NCBI GenBank assembly: GCA_903850335.1
Contig: CAINLJ010000260.1
Span: 41,021 to 105,020, forward strand
Reading direction: 5' to 3'
Origin: an uncultured Bacteroidia bacterium
GTDB lineage: Bacteria; Bacteroidota; Bacteroidia; Bacteroidales; Prolixibacteraceae
DNA length: 64,000 bases
Shown here: positions 47,703 through 56,396 of the stretch, piece by piece
How positions within the stretch are numbered: the first letter of the stretch is position 1
How the letters are laid out: each line of letters opens with the position of its first letter
Translations under genes and position numbers: made by a program
The notes under the pieces: generated by a model
Database searches by the model: none
What the model saw: the letters and a program-made list of their open reading frames with translations, nothing else
What the model was told of the DNA's origin: nothing

Positions 47703-50534
47703 ATGCGCCTGATTTCTTTTATTGTATTAAGCCTGCTGATGTCAGGTGCCTTAATTTCCGCGGAACAAAACAAAAAATCCGGGAAAAATAGTGGCAGCAT
47801 TCAGAATCTATCGGATGAATTCGTCAATCCCCCCATGTCATACCGGCCAGGTGCTTTCTGGTGCTGGCTGAATGGAAATATGTCGGACACATCGATTACC
47901 AGGGATCTGGAGGCCATGAAATCCAAGGGAATGAACAGGGCTGAAATCTGGGATGTGGCAGCCGTTAAAAATCCATCGTTTATTCCGCCGGGAGGGGCAT
48001 TTCTTGGAGACAGATCTGTAAGCCTTATCAAACATGCAATATCCGAAGGGAAAAGATTAAAAATGAGCATTGGCATTGTTGCCTCAAGCGGATGGAATGC
48101 CGGAGGATCATGGGTTACACCCGGTTGGGCATCGAAAAATCTCTTTGTATCGAAAGCTGAAGTAACTGGTCCAAAAGCACTTGCAATTGATCTTCCATTT
48201 CCAAAATTCCCGGAAGGTTGTCCTATGAAGGATCAGAATACCCCCGTCTTCTTCAAGGATGTCGCAGTCCTTGCCGTTCCTTTCAGTGCCGACAGTACCA
48301 TTAGCAGCCTCTCAAATGTGTTGAGTCTGACTCCGTTATTTAAGAATGGCACGTTGAAATGGGAAGTCCCGGCAGGGAAATGGGTAATACTGCGATTCGT
48401 CTGTTCAAACAATGGCCAGAAGTTGATTGTTCCTTCGCCCAATTCAAGTGGCTTGTTTATTGATTTTTTTGACCCTCAGGCCACCATAAAACATTTAAAA
48501 CACTTCATGGACCGGCTTGGTGTAACTCCCGAAAATTCTGCTGAAGCCGGTCTGGCCTATTTTGAATTCGACAGCATGGAACTTGCTGAAGGTACTCCAT
48601 GGACCGACTCATTTCCTGCCATTTTCAAGGAGAGGCAGGGTTATGAAATAGAGAAATACCTACCTGTACTGGCGGGGTGGGACATCAAAAACAGTACTGA
48701 ACAATTCCGTTACGATTTCAAAAGAACAGTCAGCGATCAGCTCATTTACAGCCATTATCATACAGGTAATGAATTTCTTAAGAAGTATAATGCAAAGCTG
48801 GTTTCTGAATCGGGAGGGCCTGGTGCACCGGTTTGGGATACCTGTCCCGTTGACGCCCTAAAGGCACTGGGAAGTGTCTCAGTTCCAAGAGGCGAATTCT
48901 GGATCAAGCACCGGAATATGTTCCTGATCAAGGAGGTGGCAAGTGCCTCACATATTTATGGGAAAGAAATTGTTGATGCTGAGTCGTTTACCACCTGGAG
49001 AAGATGGAAAGATTCGCCGTTCGATTTGAAAAAAGTGGTGGACCGGGCATTTTGCGAAGGACTTAACAATGTTACCTTCCATACTTTTGCAAGCACAAAT
49101 CCTGAAGATGGCCTCCCGGGCAGAACCTATCATGCCGGTTACGACATGAACCCCGGAACAACGTGGTGGGCCAAATCCAAACCCTTTATGGACTATCTTT
49201 CCAGGTGCAGCTACTTGCTTCAGCAAGGGCTATTTGTGGGAGATGTATGTTACTATTATGGCGACCAGACTCCTAACTTCTTTCCGCTATTCCATGATGT
49301 GCCTGAAAAACCCAGGCTCAAAGGCTTAGGGAAAGGTTATGATTACGATGTGATAAACACTGATGTTATTCTGAACAGGATGACTGTTATGGATGGAAGG
49401 CTGGTTCTGCCCGATGGAATGAGTTATGCCATCATGCTTCTGCCAGCGCAGGTTCACATGCCACTGGAAGTATTGAAAAGATTAAGCGAACTGGTAAAAG
49501 GCGGTGCCACCATAGTGGGTCCCCGGCCTGTATCAGTGCCGGGTTTGAAGGATTGGGAAACGGAAAATGTTCTCCTTAATCAATTCTCAGGTGAGTTATG
49601 GGGAGCAGCTGATGGCAAGACTATCTTTATGAATAACTACGGGAAAGGTCGTGTAATTTGGGGTAATTCTGCTGATGAGGTATTGCAGAAAAAACACATC
49701 GAACCAGATTTTTGCTTTACCGGACCTTCCGAAATCGATTACATTCATCGGACAACTGATTTCGGAGAGATCTATTTTTTGAGAAATGACCGTGAAGGGA
49801 CGGTAACTGCGACCTGCCGGTTCCGGGTAAACGGGATGTATCCGGAAATTTGGGATCCTTCAACGGGTACCGTTTCCCGTGTGGCTAATTTTAACAAAGA
49901 GGATGATGGGACAAGTTTTGAGATAAGCCTACCCGCTCACGGTTCCATCTTTGTCGTTTTTGACAAAGATTGTCGTAATAGTCTTAAATTTTATAGCGAC
50001 AACAAGCACGATTCTGCTAAAACTGAAATATCCGGACCCTGGAAGGTTGACTTCCCGCCAAACTGGGGAGCCCCCCCATCGGTCGTATTCGATCGGTTGA
50101 TTTCCTGGACTGAATCGGAAATTCCGGGCATCAAATATTTTTCCGGCACTGCCATTTATCAGAATACATTTAAAGTGGATGCAGGAATGGGCACTAAAGT
50201 ATTAATCCTTGACCTTGGAGGGGTACGCGATTTGGCAGAGGTTTTTATTAATGGGAAATCTGCCGGAATATTATGGAAAAAACCTTATCGGACAGATATC
50301 AGTCAATTGGTTAAAACAGGCGAGAATGATCTAAAAATTGAACTGGTGAACTTATGGGTTAACCGTATGACGGGTGATATGTTATCAGATCCTAAAGACC
50401 GGTACTGCAAAACAAATCAGACATTTATAAAATCAGAAGTGTGGCCTGGCGGAGATGAACCGTTCAGGCTTCAGACGGCCGGGCTGTTGGGACCGGTTAC
50501 ATTAACTGAAAAATGGGGAAATGAGGGGCGATAA
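47703..50534 (+). CDS. GH106-like alpha-L-rhamnosidase (copy 3)
   Basis: FVNPPMSYRPGAFWCWLNGNMSDTSITRDLEAMKSKGMNRAEIWDV; FEFDSMELAEGTPWTDSFPAIFKERQGYEIEKYLPVLAG; SESGGPGAPVWDTCPVDALKALGS; C-terminal ILDLGGVRDLAEVFINGKSAGILWKKPYRTDI. Confidence 0.83.
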   Translation: MRLISFIVLSLLMSGALISAEQNKKSGKNSGSIQNLSDEFVNPPMSYRPGAFWCWLNGNMSDTSITRDLEAMKSKGMNRAEIWDVAAVKNPSFIPPGGAFLGDRSVSLIKHAISEGKRLKMSIGIVASSGWNAGGSWVTPGWASKNLFVSKAEVTGPKALAIDLPFPKFPEGCPMKDQNTPVFFKDVAVLAVPFSADSTISSLSNVLSLTPLFKNGTLKWEVPAGKWVILRFVCSNNGQKLIVPSPNSSGLFIDFFDPQATIKHLKHFMDRLGVTPENSAEAGLAYFEFDSMELAEGTPWTDSFPAIFKERQGYEIEKYLPVLAGWDIKNSTEQFRYDFKRTVSDQLIYSHYHTGNEFLKKYNAKLVSESGGPGAPVWDTCPVDALKALGSVSVPRGEFWIKHRNMFLIKEVASASHIYGKEIVDAESFTTWRRWKDSPFDLKKVVDRAFCEGLNNVTFHTFASTNPEDGLPGRTYHAGYDMNPGTTWWAKSKPFMDYLSRCSYLLQQGLFVGDVCYYYGDQTPNFFPLFHDVPEKPRLKGLGKGYDYDVINTDVILNRMTVMDGRLVLPDGMSYAIMLLPAQVHMPLEVLKRLSELVKGGATIVGPRPVSVPGLKDWETENVLLNQFSGELWGAADGKTIFMNNYGKGRVIWGNSADEVLQKKHIEPDFCFTGPSEIDYIHRTTDFGEIYFLRNDREGTVTATCRFRVNGMYPEIWDPSTGTVSRVANFNKEDDGTSFEISLPAHGSIFVVFDKDCRNSLKFYSDNKHDSAKTEISGPWKVDFPPNWGAPPSVVFDRLISWTESEIPGIKYFSGTAIYQNTFKVDAGMGTKVLILDLGGVRDLAEVFINGKSAGILWKKPYRTDISQLVKTGENDLKIELVNLWVNRMTGDMLSDPKDRYCKTNQTFIKSEVWPGGDEPFRLQTAGLLGPVTLTEKWGNEGR

Positions 50535-50737
50535 TGACGTGTTTAGGCAAAACATGCCCGCTTTGAGATATCGGCAATTGAGTGGTAAAAAACCTCAGTA
50601 GCTTAGCAAAAAGGAGAAGCTAAAATGTTTTCATTGATATGCCAGATCGCAATACTAACCCAACGGCTTGAGGCAGGTTATATGTTGATCGGGACAAGAC
50701 AAGAACAATCGAATTAAACAATTAAATAATTTATAAG

Positions 50738-52789
50738 ATGCACTCTTTAATCAGATATCTGGCCTGCCTGGCAATTTTAGTGATTACCGGTTGCGCAAAC
50801 AACGGATCAGAAAAATCCAACAAGTCATTTATCAATGATGAATCCATACGGATGGTTCAGGATCAAATAACTAAAAAACCAGGACAACAAAGCAGTGAAC
50901 TGATAATAAAAGGTACTGCTCAACTGGCAAAAAACTGGAGATCGTCTGACGGGTCAAATAAGGATTATGTCCAATTCTGTCTCTCCAACTTTTTGGTACC
51001 TTCAGATCTCAAGCCTAATTTTCAAAGGATTTTGAAAAACCTGGAGAACCAAAACGGATATATAGCAAAGATTCGTTTCAGCATCAGTGAATCTGAAAGC
51101 TTCACTGATGTCAAAGAAGAAAAAGTTGATCTGTTTTTCAGAAAATCGATTCCCGAAGCGAATATTTATAAGGAAAAGTTTGCTTTTTTTATCCAGCTCA
51201 ATTTCCCATTTTATACCCTTGATGAAAAAAGAAAAAACGGGAAGAACTGGGATCGGGAAAAATGGGCGATGGTGCGGCTTGGTGATTTATATGCAGAAAG
51301 ACAAGATTCTGATTTCAAGCCTGATGCAGTTGATGAGGTTAAAGCATTTGAGAAATACATTGGGAAATACTTCTTCCGAATGGATCATATCTCACTGCCT
51401 GACGGAACCTATCCATTTGGCAAACCGTTGACTCTTCACAGCCATTTCGGCTTAAGAGATAATCTGAAGGAGGAATATACCAGGCCGGGAGGATTGCCAA
51501 GGCAGGAAATAACCGGTAAACTTATTGAACATATTAACGTCGGGACTGTTCCGGTTGATTTTATTGAGGACAGCACTACGAGATGGAATCCCTGGACCAA
51601 CCAACTGTTTAAGGTTGACAGTGGAAGGTTGAAAGAAGTCGAAATCAAAACAGAGGGAACAAAAAGATATGCTGGATTATTAGCAGAGTTTAAGAAAAAA
51701 AGTTCGGTCGATCGCTTCTACCCCAACGGATCAACCTACTCAAAAAGAACATTCGACAATGCCAACCTTACATCTGGAGAAGTTGAAACACTCATCAGGA
51801 ATTTCTTGTCAGATCCTGTAATTGCATCAGTGGGAAAACTTATTTCCAGGAGACTGGGCCGGTCTTTGCAGCCATTTGATATCTGGTACAGCGGGTTTCA
51901 GGCACAATCTGCCTTTCCTGCAAGCATGCTCGATTCTATTACAAGATTAAAGTATCCTGATCCGGGTGCCCTGCAAAAAGATCTTCCATTTATACTTATG
52001 AGAATGGGTTTCAGGGAACCCGAAGCAGAATATATAGGAAATCATGCTATAGTCCGGCCTATCGCAGCGGGAGGATATTCTGATCAGCCGCCCATGAGAG
52101 GTGATACTGCAATAATGACCACCGTATTTAATCGCCACGGGCTCGATTTTAAAGCCTTCAGAATTGCTATGCATGAACTCGGTCACGTGGTTTGTGGTGT
52201 CTATACAACGAAATACATCGATCATTTTATTCTGGCTGATGTACCAACCAGCGGTATTACAGAAGGAATAGCTGAATTGCTGGCTTATAAAAATACAGAA
52301 GGGCTTGGATTAGTTCAGCAAAGTTTTGAAAAGCAGAAGGAAATGCTCTCCCTGGCCGCTTTATGGTATCTTGTAGATATTGGAGGACAGTCACTAACTG
52401 AAATTGAGACCTGGAAATGGATGTACCTTCATCCCAAAGCAACAGCCGCTGAATTGCAAACTGCCGTTATGAATATTAGCGGAGAGATCTGGAATAAATA
52501 TTATGCCTCCATATTTGGGGGCATAAAGGATCAGCACATCCTCTCAGTCTATAATCACTTTATAACCGGGAGTTTGTACCTTTTCAACTATTTTATTGGT
52601 GATGTTGTCATGTTTCAGCTGTATAATGCCTATATGCCCGGAAACCTGGGCGACGGTTTGAAAAACGCTTGTCTCGAAGGACAGACATTACCTGAATTAT
52701 GGATGTTGCATGCTGTCGGAGATAAAATATCCTTAAAGCCATTAATGGAAACAGCTCAAAAGGCAATTAATAACTTTAATAATTTATAA
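50738..52789 (+). CDS. Lipoprotein with HELGH zinc-metallopeptidase motif; family unknown
   Basis: Lipobox LVITGCANN; FKAFRIAMHELGHVVCGVYTTKYIDHFILADVPTSGITEGIAELLAYKNTEGLG gives HExxH with a downstream Glu-rich segment. Confidence 0.7.
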   Translation: MHSLIRYLACLAILVITGCANNGSEKSNKSFINDESIRMVQDQITKKPGQQSSELIIKGTAQLAKNWRSSDGSNKDYVQFCLSNFLVPSDLKPNFQRILKNLENQNGYIAKIRFSISESESFTDVKEEKVDLFFRKSIPEANIYKEKFAFFIQLNFPFYTLDEKRKNGKNWDREKWAMVRLGDLYAERQDSDFKPDAVDEVKAFEKYIGKYFFRMDHISLPDGTYPFGKPLTLHSHFGLRDNLKEEYTRPGGLPRQEITGKLIEHINVGTVPVDFIEDSTTRWNPWTNQLFKVDSGRLKEVEIKTEGTKRYAGLLAEFKKKSSVDRFYPNGSTYSKRTFDNANLTSGEVETLIRNFLSDPVIASVGKLISRRLGRSLQPFDIWYSGFQAQSAFPASMLDSITRLKYPDPGALQKDLPFILMRMGFREPEAEYIGNHAIVRPIAAGGYSDQPPMRGDTAIMTTVFNRHGLDFKAFRIAMHELGHVVCGVYTTKYIDHFILADVPTSGITEGIAELLAYKNTEGLGLVQQSFEKQKEMLSLAALWYLVDIGGQSLTEIETWKWMYLHPKATAAELQTAVMNISGEIWNKYYASIFGGIKDQHILSVYNHFITGSLYLFNYFIGDVVMFQLYNAYMPGNLGDGLKNACLEGQTLPELWMLHAVGDKISLKPLMETAQKAINNFNNL

Positions 52790-54825
52790 TGAAAGCAATT
52801 TTAATACTACTCGCATCTATCCTTACGATGGGAAAGGGGGGAAGTTTTGCTCAGACTGCAAAACCAGGTTTGTTTACCCAAATCGGGAATTGCCTGGAAT
52901 GGGAGAATGAGGGAGAGCTATTCCGGATTGAACCTTTTGGCCAAAATACGCTTCGGTTCCGGTCTTCAAAAAGTTTGAATCTGTCTGACGAAATATGGAA
53001 TATATTGTCACAGCCCGGGACTAAGCCAGCAATTGAGATACTTGAAGGGAAGGCCATAATTTCAAATGGAAACATCAGGGCTGAGATTCGCGAAAATGAC
53101 GGACTGATCACCTATTATAATCAAAAAAATGAAGTGCTGCTAAAGGAAGCCTATCACCATCATGTGCCCCGCTTCGCACGACAGTATAAAAGTCGGGGAA
53201 GCGACCGGTTTGAATTGATGCTGACTTTTGAGGCTGAAAAAACGGAACACCTTTACGGAATGGGGCAATATCCGAACGACTGTCTTGACCTCAAAGGGAC
53301 TGTACTCGAACTGGCCCAGAAGAATACCCAGATATCTATTCCGTTTCTGCTCTCCAGTAAAGGCTACGGATTTATCTGGAACAATCCATCCATCGGAAGA
53401 GCTGACTTATCCATGACACATACCAGCTTTTCGGCCAAATATGCGAAACAAATCGATTACTTCATTTTTGCCGAAGGGTCACCGGCTGATCTTGTTCGGA
53501 AATATTCTACGCTAACCGGTAAATCACCGATGATGCCATCATCTGCAACAGGATTGTGGCAATCCAAACTTCGTTACTCAACTCAGGAGGAACTTCTTTC
53601 AGTTGCTAGGGAATATAAAAAAAGGAACCTGCCCATTTCGGTTATCGTGGCCGATTTTTTTCACTGGCCTAACTCGGGCGACTGGAAGTTCGACCCAAAA
53701 TTCTGGCCCGATCCGGCAGCAATGGTCAGAGAACTGGATAGTATGGGAATAAAACTTCTGGTATCGATTTGGCCGACTGTTGCACCCGAAAGCGAAAACT
53801 ACCCAGTGATGTTGAAAAGGAATTACCTCCTCCGACCCGAGGCAGGCGTAAATGCCTTCATTTCCTTTCTTGGCTTCCTCACTTTTGTGGACTTCACCAA
53901 TCCCGAAGCACGTAGGTTTATGTGGGAAAAGATAAAGAAAAACTATTACGACATCGGCATTCGTATGTTCTGGCTCGACGAGGCAGAACCTGAAATTGAT
54001 CCGCTGGATTACGAAAATGTCCGCTATTTAAAAGGGAATGGCCTTGAAATGTCTTCCATTTACCCCTATCATTTTGCCCAGGCACTATACGAAGGGCAAA
54101 AACAGGCAGGACAGAAAGAAATTATTAATCTGGTTCGTTGTGCATGGATTGGCAGCCAGCGTTTCGGTACTGCCCTGTGGTCTGGCGATATCTATGGCGA
54201 TTTTGCAACGCTACGCAGACAGGTGAAAGCCGGGTTGAATATTTCGCTTTGCGGCATTCCCTGGTGGAACACCGACATCGGTGGCTTTTTCAAATCCCTG
54301 GATACGCCGGAACAATTTCCTGAAGTCCTGATCAGATGGTTTCAGTTCGGAGCGTTTTGCCCCGTTATGAGAATGCACGGGAATCGATTTCCAATGGTAA
54401 AAGTTGAAGGAAGCAGTGTTGGTTCAGGTGGTCCTAATGAAATTTGGAGCTATGGCGATGAGACTTTTAAGATAATGTCCAGGTACCTGCAAGTTAGGGA
54501 ACAATTAAAACCATACATTTTGAAACACATGGAAGTGGCTTCAAAAGAGGGGATTCCAATGATGCGCCCTCTATTTTTTGATTTTCCGGATGACCAGCAA
54601 TGTTATACCGTTGAAGATCAGTACATGTTTGGACCTGATCTACTTGTGGCACCGGTCCTGGAATACATGGCAAAAACACGAAAAGTCTATTTTCCTGTCG
54701 GCGCATCCTGGAAAGACGCTTTAACAGGCAAGGTGTACAAAGGCGGACAAACAGTTGAATGCAAGGTTGCAATCGATGATATCCCGGTATTTTGCAAGGA
54801 TGGATTTGAGTTTAAGATTAAATAG
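52789..54825 (+). CDS. GH31 family glycoside hydrolase (alpha-xylosidase-like)
   Basis: HLYGMGQYPNDCLDLKG; RNLPISVIVADFFHWPNSGDWKFDPKFWPDP; IRMFWLDEAEPEID (nucleophile region); GTALWSGDIYGDFATLRRQVKAGLNISLCGIPWWNTDIGGF. Confidence 0.93.
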   Translation: MKAILILLASILTMGKGGSFAQTAKPGLFTQIGNCLEWENEGELFRIEPFGQNTLRFRSSKSLNLSDEIWNILSQPGTKPAIEILEGKAIISNGNIRAEIRENDGLITYYNQKNEVLLKEAYHHHVPRFARQYKSRGSDRFELMLTFEAEKTEHLYGMGQYPNDCLDLKGTVLELAQKNTQISIPFLLSSKGYGFIWNNPSIGRADLSMTHTSFSAKYAKQIDYFIFAEGSPADLVRKYSTLTGKSPMMPSSATGLWQSKLRYSTQEELLSVAREYKKRNLPISVIVADFFHWPNSGDWKFDPKFWPDPAAMVRELDSMGIKLLVSIWPTVAPESENYPVMLKRNYLLRPEAGVNAFISFLGFLTFVDFTNPEARRFMWEKIKKNYYDIGIRMFWLDEAEPEIDPLDYENVRYLKGNGLEMSSIYPYHFAQALYEGQKQAGQKEIINLVRCAWIGSQRFGTALWSGDIYGDFATLRRQVKAGLNISLCGIPWWNTDIGGFFKSLDTPEQFPEVLIRWFQFGAFCPVMRMHGNRFPMVKVEGSSVGSGGPNEIWSYGDETFKIMSRYLQVREQLKPYILKHMEVASKEGIPMMRPLFFDFPDDQQCYTVEDQYMFGPDLLVAPVLEYMAKTRKVYFPVGASWKDALTGKVYKGGQTVECKVAIDDIPVFCKDGFEFKIK

Positions 54826-54843
54826 GGTTATTATAAAAATGAG

Positions 54844-56382
54844 ATGAACGGCAAATTCAAATTGTTCATATGCTTTGTGCTGAGTGGAACTTCCGGAGAA
54901 TGCGTTCTTCATAAGAAAGAAGATTTCCGCCAGCAACCGAACATAATCGTTTTTCTCGCTGACGATCTGGGATATGGTGACCTTGCATGCTATGGAAATC
55001 CAATCATTAAAACACCCAATATTGACAAACTTTCCAGCGAAGGTGTTCTCCTGACAGATTGCCATTCAGGTGGCACCGTTTGCTCTCCCTCCCGGGCGGC
55101 ATTACTGACGGGCAGGAATCCATACAGAAGTGGATTTTATACAATTTTGGGCGGAACTACCTATCTGGATTCTAAGGAAGTGACCATCCCCGAGGCCCTC
55201 AGGACTAGGGGATATGAGAGTTGTTTTGTTGGGAAATGGCATTTATCTGTTCTCGAAAAGGATAAAAAAAATGAACCTGGTCCGGGAGATCAGGGATTTG
55301 ATTACTGGATGGGGACAACGCATAACGCTTTTGACGGACCGGCCAATACTAAGAAATTTATCAGAAATGGCGTTCCTGTTGGACAAGTCAATGGCTGGTA
55401 TTGCGATGTGATAGTCGATGAGGCCGGAAAATGGTTAAAGGAAAAGAGAGATAAAACGAAGCCTTTCTTTCTTTATGTAGCATCTCATGAACCACACACA
55501 CCGATTTCGTCCCCGAAAAAGTACAGCGATATGTATAATTCGGATAAGACAGATTCCCTCGAAAAAACAATAAATTATGGGTATGTCAGAAGACCTGAAA
55601 GAGATATTTCAGCCAATAAAAAGGAATATTATGGGACTGTTAGCCAGCTTGACAACGCTTTTGGAAGATTGCTTCATACCATCGACAGTTTAGGTCTGCG
55701 GGAGAATACCATTATTTTTTTCACAAGCGATAACGGACCAGAGTCACCGGTGACAGCAGATGAATCTCGGGGTGAATGGGATGATCAGCTAAGGGACAAA
55801 TGTTTTGGTTCTCCAGGCATTTACAGGGGAATGAAAAGATACGTCTACGAAGGGGGACATCGGGTACCGGGAATTGTCAGGTATCCTGGTATCATCCCTC
55901 CCGGGACAAAAAGTAGTGAATTATTTGATGGCACAGATCTGTTTCCAACCATCTGTAATATAGTTGGAATTCCATTACCCAAAGGTGTAAATTACGATGG
56001 CTTTGCAAACTTAAATGCATTTCTAAACAAAAAAACAGACAGGGAAATTCCCAACATCTGGTTTTATCCTCATTACGAAGATACCGACTCCAGGCTTCCT
56101 GAGATGGAGATGCGATCAGGCGATTACGCGCTTATCGGATGGTTGCCACCGAAGTCAGACTCCATCAAACCAGACAACTGGTTTTTCAAATATGGACCGG
56201 TAAAATATGAATTGTATGATTTGAGCAGCGACCCCGGTCAGCAGAAGGATCTGTCCGGGGAAAAACCTGAAATTGTAAGTTCAATGGCAGGTGGAATGAG
56301 AAAATTATGGGTGGAGATGAGGGATGAAGGGAAAAGAGCTCACCTTTTACCAAATCAGGCATATTCTGGCGGACATAAATAA
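54844..56382 (+). CDS. S1-type (formylglycine-dependent) sulfatase
   Basis: PNIIVFLADDLGYGDLACYGNPIIKTPNIDKLSSEGVLLTDCHSGGTVCSPSRAALLTGR (CxPxR); CFVGKWHLS; FTSDNGPES. Confidence 0.93.
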   Translation: MNGKFKLFICFVLSGTSGECVLHKKEDFRQQPNIIVFLADDLGYGDLACYGNPIIKTPNIDKLSSEGVLLTDCHSGGTVCSPSRAALLTGRNPYRSGFYTILGGTTYLDSKEVTIPEALRTRGYESCFVGKWHLSVLEKDKKNEPGPGDQGFDYWMGTTHNAFDGPANTKKFIRNGVPVGQVNGWYCDVIVDEAGKWLKEKRDKTKPFFLYVASHEPHTPISSPKKYSDMYNSDKTDSLEKTINYGYVRRPERDISANKKEYYGTVSQLDNAFGRLLHTIDSLGLRENTIIFFTSDNGPESPVTADESRGEWDDQLRDKCFGSPGIYRGMKRYVYEGGHRVPGIVRYPGIIPPGTKSSELFDGTDLFPTICNIVGIPLPKGVNYDGFANLNAFLNKKTDREIPNIWFYPHYEDTDSRLPEMEMRSGDYALIGWLPPKSDSIKPDNWFFKYGPVKYELYDLSSDPGQQKDLSGEKPEIVSSMAGGMRKLWVEMRDEGKRAHLLPNQAYSGGHK

Positions 56383-56396
56383 AAAGTAATTATCAA

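Noticed and set aside
50535-50737. Intergenic segment after GH106 copy 3 that might be a coding remnant
   Set aside because: Short, with no recognisable peptide in any frame; not enough to call a pseudogene.
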